The notes: generated by a model not told the origin, from the letters alone. A DNA stretch of 64,000 nucleotides from Phytophthora hibernalis (GCA_012656075.1 JAAKBF010000343.1:186001-250000), one strand, 5' to 3'; shown: positions 41,891 to 53,535, counted from the stretch's first letter. Numbers and translations: made by a program.

Positions 41891-42700
41891 AGACAGCCGA
41901 CGCCTTTCAACGATGTGGTACATGTCGCCATGCTGGAAGATCATTGCGTGCGCTCGGCGCAGGGGTATGCAGGCCGCTCGGACACGGTCAACGACGGTCC
42001 CACTCCCATGGAGATCTCGTCGGCTGAGTCGACCCGACCTCAGCGTAACCAACGCGCGAGTGGTCGTTGCGTTGGATGCAACCAGCTTGTCCACTTCCGT
42101 CGGAACTGTCCAACGAACCCGTGGAAGGTAGGCAAGGCCAAGGCGGCTCTGCCGTCCCTTAACATGATCGAATCTGCGGGGTCGGAAAACGACAACCCCA
42201 GTAGGTGCTGGGCGCCCTGCTGGGAGACTTCGCTCCTCCTCAAGGTCGGTGGCTCTGCCACCTCCGCCTCCTGGAGAGCAAGTCCCTGGGACGACACTGT
42301 TATGTCTCTCCGTGGCTGCCGCGCGGTCTAACCTCGTGGTTGTCACGGCCAGTGTAAAAGGGTACGACGAACCGCTGACTATCCTGATTGATTAGGGAGC
42401 GTCCTACAACTTCGCGACGAAGTCCAGTGTGGCCAAGAACAGTGCATTGTATGCTAGTGCTTTGGAAGCATCTAAGAATAATACCAATGTATCTCTTCGC
42501 CTGGCGACTGGGTCCATCGTGTCTACGCGAAAGGTTCTTCTATCCTTAAACGTCAAGTTTGACGACTTCAACTCGGTCATACCGTTCATCGTCCCTGACA
42601 TGGATGATTGGTACGATCTTATCCTCGGCATGCCTTGTTTGACAAAGCACGAGCCGTGGATCGACTGGAGAAGTCGCACCATCGGTGCTGGTCACAAGCC
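41886..42700 (+). pseudogene. Gypsy-2 Gag knuckle and protease with nonsense codon in the active site
   Basis: CVGCNQLVHFRRNC (about 42060-42105) is a complete CCHC knuckle. In another frame VVTASVKGYDEPLTILID is followed by TAG (42393-42395) and GASYNF: the stop replaces the second residue of the DSG active-site triad. The frame then runs on through SVAKNSALYASALEA, FIVPDMDDWYDLILGMPCL and HEPWIDWRSRTI, the end of a retropepsin fold. Confidence 0.85.
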
Positions 42701-42980
42701 CCTCGCGGACAGAGCCCTGGCGGGTCATGTCCCCTCCTCTTATCGGGACGGGTTTGTGCACGAGCATCGCATTCCACGCGGCGAACGGCTCTTCGCAGGT
42801 ACTACTGAAGTACTCGATATGCCTACGGCGTTGCCGTCCGCGTGCCTTGCATCTTCGAGAGCGCAAGAGCCTTCGGTGGATGTGGGAGAATGTACGGAGG
42901 TTCCGTGTGTGTCTCACGATGAGGCTCATGGATCTCTCAAATTCGAGAGCGTCACTCAGGCCCGTGGAGCCGGCGATGGA

Positions 42981-43259
42981 CAAGTCGCCGGAGCCGGTGC
43001 TCGCGCAACGAAGAGTGATGGAGCAGGGTCTCCCACTACGCAAGGCGTCGATGCTGGGTCAGCTCGCGCAGGACAAGTCGCTGGAGCCGGTGCTCGCACA
43101 ACGAAGAGTGGTCGAGCAGGGTCTCCCACTACGCAAGGCGTCGATGCTGGGTCAGCTCGCGCAGGACAAGTCGCTGGAGCCGGAGCTCGCGCAACACAGA
43201 GTGGCCAAGCAGGGACTCCCACGTTGGAAGATGTTCAGGCTGCGTCAGCCGCTGCAAGT
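42981..43259 (+). repeat. 93-bp (31-codon) tandem repeat, three copies, in the Gypsy-2 linker
   Basis: Units start at 42981, 43074 and 43167 and encode QVAGAGARxTxSxxAGSPTT followed by QGVDAGSARAG, with the third copy diverged. As 93 is a multiple of 3, the repeat keeps the frame between protease and RT. Ala/Gly-rich, probably flexible. Confidence 0.9.
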
Positions 43260-43449
43260 TCATACCGCGAGGCGGTCTCTTCGGGTGAGACGACCACACC
43301 AGTGGTGTTTGATGCTCTCTCAGGAGAACGCAAGGAAGGCGTGAATCTGGCTCCTGCCTACCGTAGCGGAGCTACTCGAGTTGGAAGATCTCTCATATGT
43401 GGAATTTTGGATTCGATGAAGGCGGGCGAGTTCAAGGAGATGCTCCTCA

Positions 43450-44970
43450 TCCACCGCGAACACGACTCGGTCGAGCTCAATACCTCTTCGGTCATGGACC
43501 CGGAGGTGCTCGATGAGGAGCGATCCTCGTTGAGGCAGAAAAGGTATGGTGCGGCCATCCTGAAGGACCCGTCGGACCCGTATTACCCTCTCCTGATGGA
43601 GTTCTCGGATGTCGTCAGCGATGACCCACCGTCGGTGTTGCCTCCGGATAGAGGGGTTCGACACGAAATCGATCTGGTGCCGGGCACCAAGTACTGCACG
43701 ACTCCCCAGTTGCCATTATCGAAGGACTAAGTCGACGTAATTGACGCCTTCTTCGCAGCCAAGTATGCCGCGGGCATGGTACGCGAGTCGATGTCGCCGC
43801 ACTCGTCCCCGACGTTTTGCGTAAAGAAACCCAACGGTAAATGGCGCATGGTGCACGCCTTCAACAAGTTGAATGCAGCGACGATACCGGCGTCCACGCG
43901 AATCCCTCGGAAGGACGTGTTGCAGAACAACATGGCAGGATGCACTATCTTCAGCGCACTCGACATGGTCGACGGCTATTATCAGCTGCTGATGCGCGAG
44001 TCCGACGTACCCCTACAGCGGTGAGTACTCCCAGTGGGATGTTGTGGGAGTGGCTTGTGATGCCCCAGGGGCTGTCAAACGCTCCGGCCACGTTCAATCG
44101 GCTGGTGACGCAACTTTTTCGGCCGATGCGGGCGTTCGCACAGACGTACTTCGATGATATCTTCGTGCACAGTCGTGCCTCGAAAGACAAGACGACCGTC
44201 GAGGCTCACATCGATCACTTCCGCGAGGTTTTGATGTGCATGCGCGAGAATCGCTTGTATGCGAACATCAACAAGTGCATCTTCGGCGCCGAAGAGATTC
44301 CCTTCTTGGGATGTTTCCTTGGCAAGGATGGCATCCGCGCCGATCTGGAGAAGGTTTGTGCGATTGCGCAGTGGCCGGTTCCCGTATCCCAGAAGGACCT
44401 ACGTAAGTGGCTTGGCCTAGCCAACTACTTGAACAAGTACAGTGCCAATTATGCCGAGATGGCGCGGCCATTGACCAACCTCCTGAAGAAGGACACGGAA
44501 TGGTCGTGGAACAACGAGGCTCACCAAGAGTTAGAGTCTATCAAAAGAAGCTTGCAGAGCGCTTCGATCTTGGCTTTGCCAGACGACGATCGCCTGTTCA
44601 GTGTAGTATGCGATGCATTGGACTTTGCCATTGGCTGTGCGCTTCTGCAAGTCGATGCCGATGGCAGAGAGCGAGTGGTCTCGTTCCAGTCGCGCCAACT
44701 AAAGGCGGCAGAGAAGAACTACCCGGTCCACGACAAGGAACTTCTCGCTATGAAGTACGCGCTGGTGAAATGTCGGATACACCTGCTTGGCAGTAAACCC
44801 TTTGTGATCTACACAGACCACTCGTCCTTGCGGACTGCGACATCGTCGCCTCATCTCTCCCAACGCATGGCGCGGTGGCTCTCCTTCTTTGCAGAGTATA
44901 ACTTCACGGGGGAGTACAAGCCAGGAAAGCAGAACGTCCTCGCGGACGCACTTTCCCAACGTCGGACTAC
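43450..44970 (+). pseudogene. Gypsy-2 reverse transcriptase and RNase H
   Basis: Includes VRHEIDLVPGTKYCTTPQLP, an in-frame TAA at 43728, SPTFCVKKPNGKWRMVHAFN, TIFSALDMVDGYYQLLM, then a frame change near 44020 into MPQGLSNAPATFNRLVTQLF and the catalytic TYFDDIFVHS (about 44150). The thumb (KCIFGAEEIPFLGCFLGKDG) and RNase H (FSVVCDALDFAIGCALLQVD, VHDKELLAMKYALVK, VIYTDHSSLRTATSS) are intact in one long frame. The RT Asp pair and RNase H acids are visible. Confidence 0.9.
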
Positions 44971-45087
44971 GAGCTGGCGCACGTCGCGTACCTCGAGTCC
45001 CCGCTCTATGAGCTTCTGCGAGAGGCGTACGCCGAGGACAAAGATCTGGTCGATATCGTTAGAGCACTCGGTACGCCGAAGGCAGCG

Positions 45088-46494
45088 GTGAAGATAACTG
45101 CGCGGCAGCGCTCGCGGTTGCACCGCTACTCTCTGGTCGAAGGTCTCCTCTATTACCAAGTCGATGAAGGTGAAGAGCCTCGCATAGTCGTTCCTAACGA
45201 CGAGGACTTGCGGCATCGCGTTATCTACGAGGGTCACGACACGCCGCTCAGCGGCCACCTTGGACGTGAGAAGACGTACACGTCCGTGGAGCGCAACTTC
45301 TGGTGGACTCACATGTACAAGTGGGTTCGGAAGTACGTGCAGACGTGCGAAACGTGCCAACGTGTGAAACCCGCTCCCTCGTCATCGGTTCCCTTGATGA
45401 GCTTGCCGGTGCCGGCCGATTGCTGGCGCTCGGTGAGCATGGACTTCATCTTCGAGCTTCCGGCAGATGCACGCGGCCACACTGGTATTTTGGTCTTCGT
45501 TTGCCGTCTCAGTAAGATTGTGCGGCTAGCCGCAGTAAAAAGAGTGTGACGGTGCCACAAGCGGCTCAACTCTTTGTCGACAATGTCTTTCGACAAAATG
45601 GCCTTCCAGAGGCGTTCGTGAGTGATCGGGATCCCCGCTTCGTCTCACACTTCTGGAAATACTTGTTCCGTCTTCTCGTAACGAGATTGGACATGTCCAC
45701 GGCGGACCATCCGCAGACAGACGGTCAAACCGAGCGGGTGAACCGCGTGTTGGAGGATGTGTTGCGCAGCGTCTGCGCCGAAGAACCCACAAAGTGGAGC
45801 ACGCTGCTGCCGCAGGTTGAGTTCGCGCTAAATAATGCTGTGCATTCGTCGACGGGTTTCACCCCATTCTACGTTAACGGGCTACGCCATCCGCGTACGT
45901 CACTGTCGTTACCTCCGGCTTCTAATTTGAGTAGGGGAGAGGCTGACGCCGAAGACCCGCGGGGCCTTAAAGGCCTGCGTCCGTCCGTCAAACGGAACCT
46001 GTTGGCGTTTTCATCGAGACTGGTGAAGCCGTAAGGCAACGCGTCCGGGACGCTATGGCTGCCGCACAAGACACACAGATGGAAAACAGTGATCGCCGAG
46101 GGCGAAGGAACGTGAATGTGTCTAAACTTGGGTATCAGGTCCTCTTAAACGCAAAAACCTCCCTATGCAGGCGGTCACTACGGTGGGCAGCACAAAGTTG
46201 CGTCCAAGGTTCGTGGGGCCGTTCACGGTCATCGGAGTCCATGGCAACGCATACACATTGGATCTGCCATCGGCTATGGCCACGCACCCGACGTTCTACG
46301 TGGGACTTCTTAAGCCTTATCACCAGGCCGAGGTGAATGACTCTGAGAGTCCGACGTATTCGCGAAGTGGCGAAACACGTTCGCCATCATCTGCATCATA
46401 TCCGGCGGAGGAACGGTCGCAGCAGGAGGAGCAGTCGGAGGAGCACGGCGCTCCAACGCCTAAACGCGAGAGTAGAGGTCGCGGAGCCACCTAA
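45088..46494 (+). pseudogene. Gypsy-2 integrase and C-terminal region
   Basis: The HHCC module (YEGHDTPLSGHLG, CETCQRVK) is followed by the first Asp in VSMDFIFELP, the second in FVSDRDPRFVSHFW and the Glu in QTDGQTERVNRVLEDVLRS. The frame changes at 45549 and near 46034. The C-terminal frame to 46494 has LRPRFVGPFTVIGVHGNAYT (the GPF-like barrel) and ends in a Ser/Glu-rich tail. No chromodomain is seen. Confidence 0.88.
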
Positions 46495-48277
46495 AGTGCT
46501 TGTGAAGCTCAGCACGGTCATTCGCGAGTGCCCTCTCGCTCTCCGAGCATCGATAAAGCGCTTGTCGAAGGTCCTCGTTCGAGCGATCGACCTGCCGCTG
46601 GCGATCACCCGCACTGCGTTCGAGCTGAACCTCACTTGGAGCCAAATGACTCACAGTCGACTCGACGGAGTGCAGGTTACCTCGCAGGGCCACTAAGTCA
46701 GTCCTCTGCGACTCCAAGAGCTCCCCTGGAGCCGGTCGGCGCTAACCGCGCCAAGAACACTGAACGATTCTACCGGCTGCGACTACCACGACTTCTGGAT
46801 TTTCTGCACAACCTCCTCGAGGATAACGCCCGGGGTGGGCTTCGAGCGCTCGAGGTATCGGTTACGCCACTGGCCATCCACGATGGACTTCGCCATGCGG
46901 AAGCGGAGGCGCCGTTGGGCCAGCCAGTCGATACGGTACGGCGAGTCCGTGAACTCGGGCAAGGGGTACCCCAAGTGGTGCAGCCAGTCTATGAACTCGC
47001 GTTCGTTGGACTGGCGGGCGAGGCCCGTGTCGTCGTGGAGGACGACGGGATACTCGTCGTACTGCTGCACCGCCTTACCCGGCTCACGACTCTGTCGAAG
47101 GTACTCGCGGTACTCCCGTACGGGCCAGTATCGCAGCGCGAGTAGCTGCTCTTTGTTTCGAGGTGCCGCTGGCTCGTGATCTCGCTTTGAGGTTCGTCGC
47201 TGCTCCGCAGCCTCCCTCACATCGCGGGCACGATCGTGAAGGTGCTGGCGGTTGTCGGGCTGAAGCAGCCGTTCGGGTACCTCATCACCGTCGCCGACGT
47301 TGGTGATAACTTGGGCTCCCGCTTGGCGGCTTCAGCAGCAGCACTGCGAGGAGTTGCAGGACTCCCGGATGGAGACGTCGCTGCTGCTCGGTGAGCTTGG
47401 GTGAAGTGCTTGGGTCGTTGACCTCGCTCGACTCCAGATCCGACTCGCTGTAGTCGACGTCGTCCGAGGCATCCTCCTCCGATCGGTTCTTCGCTTCACT
47501 TGTTGCACCCGGCTCGGGTTTGCGATCGGTGGCTGAGGCAGCGTCCTTGGGTGCGTCGCTGGACTGCTTTGCAGTCGCCGAGTGGGACTTGTCGTCGCCG
47601 GCCTCAGAGGCGTTGTCGACGTCCCTCGGAACTTTGGAAGCTCGACCATCGTCATCAGCAGCTTTGTGAGCCTCGTCGCCGCGGTCCGAAGCTTTGTCGT
47701 CAGGACCCGAGACTTTGGAAGTCGCTGCCGTCTCTGCGGTTGTTCCCGTCGGCGCGCTCGCATCTTCCGCTCTCGGAGCTTCGTCGCCGTGGGATTCCGA
47801 GCTGTCGTCGCCCAGAACTAGGTTCGGGTCCGTCTCGCCGTCGGAGTCCGACTCGTTGTCGCTGCCGCCTTCGTACGGTCCGGGCAGGGTGACCTTGGTG
47901 CGTTTCCTGCTGGACCGGGATCTGGTCGTAGCGGGCTTAGCCCTGTCGTCGGGCTTCTGGGAAGCCTTCTTCGGATGTCGAGGCGACTTCTTCGATTGGG
48001 CTTCGCCGCCTTTCGTCTTGTGGTCGGCGGTGCGGAGCGCCTTGGTGTCGACGCGCTTGGGCATCGTAAGTGGTGCGGGTATTGGCCTGGTTCCCGGTGG
48101 GCGTCTTGGATTCTCGGCAGGTATTCGCTCGGGCGCAAATTGCAGAATGAGGCGTTGCCTGTGCGGTTCGCTGGAATTCACCCTGGGACAAGGTGCTTCC
48201 CGTTTGGGTATGGGAGGGTGTAATGGGGCCACTTGACAGGGGGCGACCATTGTTCTCTGTGATGTGGTCCACACCAT
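46460..48277 (-). pseudogene. Gypsy-3 gag-like ORF: disordered N-terminus, central domain, coiled coil
   Basis: From 48277 the minus strand encodes a basic then strongly acidic Ser/Asp/Ala-rich stretch (GGSDNESDSDGETDPN; EDASDDVDYSESDLESSE), then after frame changes a structured segment (47220-46783: YDEYPVVLHDDTGLARQ, FIDWLHHLGYPLPEFTDSPY), then a probable coiled coil (46717-46460: RQVDRSNEDLRQALYRCSES). Length, position just inside a TGTGACGG-starting LTR-like sequence, and composition suggest a retroelement gag, but no gag domain or knuckle is seen. It could instead be a host gene. It converges on the end of Gypsy-2. Confidence 0.5.
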
Positions 48278-48299
48278 TGGTGTCCGTCACACGCGTGGT

Positions 48300-48650
48300 G
48301 TGTGGCACGTCAAGGACTTAATTCGTACTTCAGTCGTACTTAAGTGGTACGTCAGTTGTATTAAAGCAGTACATCTAAATGGGTGGTCCCCATTAGAACA
48401 GATCAGATTAGACAGGGTTCAGTATGCAGATAGTCAGCAGTAGTTAGAACTACAACGGTGTTCTTAATATTAATCAGTTTAACTCTAACCCGGAAGTTCG
48501 CAAGTCAATTGGTACTCGGTACCATATTGGACAGGAAGGCCAGGCCTTTGAAAGCTTACAGCAGGAACGCTAGGCGTCTGTTGTGGTTAGCGCGTTAACG
48601 CTTCCTCTAAAGCTAAGGTGCGTGTGACCCCGTCACAGCCACCCTCGCGT
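48300..48650 (-). repeat. Putative Gypsy-3 LTR
   Basis: On the minus strand TGTGACGGGGTCACACGCACC begins at about 48645 and a possible end, TGCCACACA, lies near 48300, just before the gag-like ORF. No second copy is present in the window, so only the TG..CA ends and the location support it. The interval is AT-rich and gene-free. Confidence 0.4.
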
Positions 48651-48696
48651 CAAGGTTCGCCTCGAAATAGTCATCACTTGTCCCAGTAATGGCCTC

Positions 48697-49518
48697 TCAC
48701 ATGTGCGGAGGAGCGAGCAGGAAAAATGCGCCAACCGGTGTCTCAGCAGTAGAGAGTGCATCACGAGTACGGCCGTAGTCCCCATTATAGATTCCAGGAT
48801 AGCCCTCCTTCAGCCAATCAGCGTGTCGTGTATCGTACGGTTCGTGCAAGTACGGATACGGGGTCATATTGCTCGGATCTGTCCACCCGTCAAACTTCAT
48901 ATCGCTCAATACAGTACACGTCGCCTCGCGCAATCTCCGCCTGCTTGAAGCAGTTCTGGATCAAACATGAAGTCAGGAGCTATGCTAGCATTCTCCGCTG
49001 CACCTTCCGAGGGCCCGAGATCATCATCCTCGCTGTAGACAGAAGCCCCCTCATTTTCGCCGTCAGAATCAAGTCGAGTGTAGTCGTTTGGATTCTCATT
49101 AGGCAATATCGTATTCGGATCAGCTGTACATTGTATAATACACAATAAAGTCAGTAACGTGTATCGATATCGTGTACATCACTGTATCCTCACGGAATAC
49201 ATTTGGAAGATCCGCATTGGTTTCTTGGTCAGCCTCTACATGGAAGGTGTCATTATTCTCGGTATCCTCGCTGTTCGACACCAAATATTCACTGCACGAA
49301 CTGTCCGCGTTGTCTGCGACTTCAAACTCAACGCTGAGGTTTCGTCGCGAAGAAGGCGTTGGCGCTTTGTCTTCTGTACAGAAAACAGCAAACAAAATTG
49401 TGATTAGTGTATGCACAGTAGCATCTTGTACATCATACATACGCACCGGGATGACTGGTTGCGGGTGGGTTGAGATGTGAGAGGAAGCGCTTGATGCAGC
49501 AGCTTCGTCGTCCATCAT
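48697..49518 (-). pseudogene. piggyBac transposase N-terminal part, multi-exon relic
   Basis: The end of the segment (48933-48697) reads MKFDGWTDPSNMTPYPYL and YPGIYNGDYGRTRDALSTAE, then FFLLAPPHM. YPGxYNGxYGPT before an acidic-poor FFxP is the N-terminal piggyBac/DDE_Tnp_1_7 pattern of oomycetes. Upstream are acidic exons (SVEFEVADNADSSCSEYL; RLDSDGENEGASVYSEDDDL) separated by likely introns, one with clear GTATGT..TGTACAG ends (49442-49374). The catalytic core is absent. Confidence 0.7.
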
Positions 49519-50170
49519 GTACGGGAAGTGGTGGTCAGAGATGTAGCAGGGATGATGGATCGGTTGCGTTGCTCAGGTTCCAGGCGAAATGTACAATACA
49601 CGATACGGTTAGAGTTGGTAATATGTACACGACACCTCAAGGCTCCAATACCTTCTTGGCCACCTTCATTTGATTTTACCTCTTCGGCACTTGATTATGG
49701 ACCCAATAGCCATGAGCTCTCGCTTCGTGATGCTTTGCATGCGTTGGCAGCTCTCGCCGGTGTTGAATCTTCACTGGCCGCTTGGTTTAGCGCATCAACC
49801 TCCCGTGAATACGCCTCGCGTCTCTTGGCTTTCTCGCGCATCATTTGCTCTGCGAATGCATCCATACAGCTCGTTGGATACTTACTTGCAACAGCCTAAG
49901 CAGCCAAACTTACCGAGGTCTAGCCGGTCCAGGTACCGCATGAGCGCTTCTGCATCCTCGAAGTAGTCGTCGTTTCACACATCATTCCTCGTCTTGCCCG
50001 GTTTGATGTACGTATGGTCGCTTGAGAGACCGGTCAACCTCTTCGGCTGCCACCCGAGTTTCTTTAGCTCTGTCGATTGTGCTTAGAATGCCATTTGTAT
50101 TGCGTTTGTTAGATTTGCGTGCTTGCCGGCGAATTCTGAAATGAGTGGCGTCCAAAAGAACCTGCAATCC
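49519..50170 (-). other. Probable coiled-coil exons of an unknown gene
   Basis: The minus strand has RRQARKSNKRNTNGILSTID (50145 on), FEDAEALMRYLDRLDL ending at a GTAAGT, and FAEQMMREKAKRREAYSREV then DALNQAAS (about 49865-49780), separated by stops and an intron-like gap. The helix-rich, charged pattern suggests a DNA-binding or scaffolding protein remnant, possibly the N-terminal extension of a transposase. No family was recognised. Confidence 0.35.
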
Positions 50171-50289
50171 CTAATGATGATGAGTCCTGCACCCGTCCGT
50201 GGCCTTCGATATTTCTGAAATACGAAAATCAAGATCTGCACAGCTATACTTGCACGCGAAAATACGATGGGGATGCCTGCCTAGCCCTC

Positions 50290-50930
50290 GTTGACTTCAA
50301 GTTAGTATTGCTTGAGGCGATGCTTCCTTTGCGGTCAACGTTCAATGGTATGAGAGTCAACATGAAGGACAAGCCCCACAAGTGGGGAACTAAACGTTTC
50401 CTGCTATGCTGTTCAGATACAGCGTATTGTATTCGGTAAGGAGGAGCGTGCCTTTGGTTCTAAAGTTGTCCTATCATGTCTAATACCATTGTGTACTTTC
50501 TTACTGTGTGCGATACAGCTTCGAAAGATACTTTGAAAAGCGCCAGATGCAAGCAGATAGCACGGAACGCGATGCGAAGTCTGGTCCGGCAGCTGTGGTG
50601 CGGAATCTTCAGCACGTGCTTGATGCTACGGGGCCTCCTGATTTCCGCCTTATAGCCACGGACCGATTTTATACGTCGGTAGTTCTAGCTCTTGATATCG
50701 TGAATGTACAACTTTAGATGAGTGAGCTAATGTGTATGCTACCTTTATGAATTCAGATACTCTCTTAAATTGACTCGACGCTACAACGAATACTACAAGT
50801 TTCTGTAGCTTATTGATCTCGTTATCATCAATGCGTTTATCCTCTACAACTACCGACGCACAGTGGATGGCAAGATCAAGATGTCGCAGGTGCACTTTCT
50901 GAAGCGGCTTCACTTTTAGCGCACGAAAGC
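50290..50930 (+). pseudogene. piggyBac transposase catalytic part
   Basis: Plus strand: LLEAMLPLRSTFNGMRVNMK, DKPHKWGTKRFLLCCSDTAY (about 50310-50425), an intron with GTAAGG..GATACAG ends, FERYFEKRQ and GPAAVVRNLQHVLDATG, then FRLIATDRFYTS (second Asp; 50508-50717). After another gap comes LIDLVIINAFILYNYRRTVD (third Asp) near 50808-50870. Stops break the C-terminus. It is opposite in orientation to the N-terminal relic at 48.7-49.5 kb, so the two are separate copies or the result of an inversion. Confidence 0.8.
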
Positions 50931-51979
50931 GCTCGAGACGAGGATCTGACACTGGCACTGGCGCGGAGGCCGTATCACAGGCGTCAAGTGAGCCTGAAAG
51001 TAAGGACGGGCATGATCAGCACCACAAGCGCGTGCCCGCCAAGCGACGGTATAGCGCAGACGTATCTCCTCCCGCTCTTTGTTTGACTTGTTTTGAGTGT
51101 ATTTCTTGATGGATGAAAGCCATATGGGTTCAATCTGTAAATTTCAACAATTGCATGGACCGTCTTCTCTCTAATGGACCCCGTATTTGTATCGTCTTTG
51201 CACGAGTTGGACACAATATATATATACACATCATAAAGGTTTATCGGACATACACGTTTGTAAGAGTAATACACGTAAGCGATGGTTTGGCAACAAAGAG
51301 TTAGGGGTATGACCTGGCTTTGGCCGATAAACGTTTCCATTTATGTATAGTTCACTATAGGGGCCGATCCCGATGATAAATTTTATCGTGTACATGATTT
51401 CGGCAAACGGTGGGGGCCAGAATGCTTCGCGCTGGGAGGTTACGGGTAAGAAATAAGCAGTAACAAAGGGCCTCCGCTTTGGCCGTCCGCTTGCTCGTGT
51501 TTGCTTTCTGCTCTGGCTTTGGTCGTATAGCCAACCGTGCTGCTAGTTGTTATTGGAACGAGAACACCAGATGGGCCGCTCACGCAAACCCGCTGTATTA
51601 TTTCTACTGCTCTGCTCAACCTTACTACCAGCCAATCTACTTCAGCTGCGGTCATCGCCTTCGCTTCTTGCTTCTACTCTGTCAGCTTCTTTTCTCCTTG
51701 GCAGATTCGCTTGTGGGCGGTAGCTTCGCTTTTCGGGCTACCGTTCCTGACAAACCCCAGCCGTCAATTGCGCAGCCATGTCGCCTCTCCTTCTTCCTAG
51801 ACTGACTGTTGCTCCCTGACGATCTTAGCCATCCCTCCTGCACTGCGCCCTTTGACCCCAGCACGATCTTTTGCTGCCTCATGTGGTCTACACCGTTTGA
51901 ACTTCAACTTGTCCTCGTTATAGCGTGTCAGCTTGAACAACAGCTTCAACGAACACCAGTGTTACTAGGCTCAATTTGG
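50931..51979. other. No gene recognised
   Basis: Short open frames only. The sequence changes from AT-rich to mixed composition, with no repeats matching the rest of the window. Confidence 0.4.
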
Positions 51980-53379
51980 TGACTCGGAGAAAGTCCTCAA
52001 TAAAATGAAATAAATAAAACTTATAAACTGCACCGCCAACACTACGTAGCCTGTGTCCAGGTGGAATCCTCAAGTGAATCCAGACACGTTCCAAGCAGAA
52101 AGTTTCGTACACTGGTGCAGTTGTTGGTAGTCGCTTTCTGGAGGGCCAGGACAAGTGTATCCTGATCAATCGGTCCATGGTCGAACATGTACTTGACAGC
52201 CTCTGTACGTCCACGTCCAGCCATCTCCACAAACAGACCATCTCCGTTGTTAACTTGAGGGTAGATCCCGCAAATTATTTTGGCCTTTTTCCCTTAGTGA
52301 TAGCCTTGACAAATGCATTCCCAACATCGCAGTGACAGGCTTCCAAACGCAGCAAAAGGCCACAAAAGTGACCACCATCAATAGCATTTATAATTGCGGG
52401 ACTGCATCCACGATCAAATTCTTTGAGCTGCGACAGATCTTGTGTGGTACGTTTTAGGATACCGAGATTTCCGCACTTCGTAGCGTCATGGAATGCTGTC
52501 CACGTTTCGTTTTTGTTGATTTCTCCATCAGACGACAACGCCCCAGCACTAATTCGACAACTTCAGTACCGATATGGCCAGTTTCGTCATTCCTTGTTAC
52601 AGCACGGGGCAAAGGGAATTGTTCTTGATTAACGAAGGCAAGGGTCACTGAAGCTCACGAATGTGAGTTGAGGTGAGCCCGCCCAGAAGGGATGGTGCGG
52701 TGGGTTAAAATCGCTGGTGCTGGTGGTGACGGCCGAGCGCTGGGTCTTGGCTGTCCGACTAGGCAAGTTGGCAACTGCGCTGTCAAGACACGAACAAGAA
52801 CAACTGCCCACGAAAATAGCAAAGGCATTGCACGAGAACGGTTGGACGGTACCGTTTGCCAACATCTTGCTAATCTTGGCCACGTGCGCGACCGAGGACA
52901 GATGTTGGCTGCAGCGCCGGAGTCCAGTGTTTTGTTGGCGTGGCTTCTTCCTTGCTTGACGAAATCTTTATTTCGTCCTCGCTTCGCCCGTTCGAAATCC
53001 CAATTATGGCAGCTGAAAGGACAGCCTCAACCATGACGTCCCGGCCTTCCATATCGAGGTTACGTTCATCATCATCAGGATCACAAAGATGATTATGTAG
53101 AGCCATGACACAATTCCTATGACGATTGGTAGCTGCAGCCACAACTGCATCAGTCACATCTCCCTGAAAATGCTGGAATATTTGGTCCAGCCACTGTAAA
53201 TTTCCAGTTGAAGCAGCCTGCACGATTACACGTCTTGGAGAAATTGTTAGGTCTTGTTGAGGGCCAGCCTCGAAGTTTTGGGTCACACAACGTCTCTTCG
53301 TGGGCTCGTCGTCGTCTGAGTCATCGCCCGTGAGGTCTATCGGATGCGTTCGCTTGCCTGGTGCGACAGTCTCGGCCAT
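51980..53379 (-). pseudogene. Ankyrin-like repeat protein with N-terminal SUMO-interacting motif
   Basis: ATG 53379 opens MAETVAPGKRTHPIDLTGDD followed by SDDDEPTKRRC: hydrophobic-Asp-Leu-Thr plus acidic run is a textbook SUMO-interacting motif, and KRR gives a nuclear-type basic patch. Then come helical repeats of the ankyrin-like kind common in oomycetes (VIVQAASTGNLQWLDQIFQH; DAVVAAATNRHRNCVMAL). Past 52870 the frame breaks; further repeat pieces occur at 52538-52275 (FHDATKCGNLGILKRT; AIDGGHFCGLLLRLE) and 52230-52042 (EMAGRGRTEAVKYMFDHGP; LVLALQKATTNNC). The N-terminal 169 residues are intact, and a spliced or shortened protein is possible. Confidence 0.6.
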
Positions 53380-53535
53380 TGTCTCCTTTCTTCTTCTTCA
53401 CCGTAAGTAAAAATGGAATAGTTTACGAAAATTAGTGCTGAAACGGAGGCTGTCATTTTCATTTTTCGTCGTATTTATCAAGGGTGGCACGGTAGTCCAT
53501 GATATCAGACATTTTCGCGCCAAAACGCGAAAGCG
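53380..53535. promoter_or_regulatory. Bidirectional promoter region of the ankyrin-like pair
   Basis: Only 156 bp separate the two divergent start codons. The minus-strand start is preceded by a purine tract (GAAGAAGAAGAAAGGAGACA). Regulation by a shared element is inferred from the layout. Confidence 0.5.
53512..53525 (+). promoter_or_regulatory. E2F-type site
   Basis: TTTTCGCGCCAAAA is a perfect match to the E2F/DP consensus (TTTSSCGC and its inverse), directly followed by CGCGAAA (53526-53532), so a second half-site overlaps. It ends 10 bp before the plus-strand ATG. Match by motif only. Confidence 0.5.

Larger units (their letters stand above)
41886..46494 (+). mobile_element. Gypsy-2: Ty3/Gypsy relic without LTRs
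   Basis: Gag knuckle, protease, RT, RNase H, zinc module, integrase core and C-terminal domain follow in the Gypsy order, broken by several frame changes. Neither end has an LTR in the window: the left is fused to the Copia-3 integrase and the right abuts an oppositely oriented Gypsy-3 gag. Codon use is GC-rich. Confidence 0.9.

Noticed and set aside
47500..48236. Plus-strand frames opposite the acidic ORF
   Set aside because: Mirror of Ser/Asp-rich codons on the minus strand; composition is typical of a shadow.
52870..53379. Reading the ankyrin-like N-terminus as a Crinkler or transcription factor
   Set aside because: The helical repeat pattern and lack of any DNA-binding or LFLAK motif favour an ankyrin-like protein.
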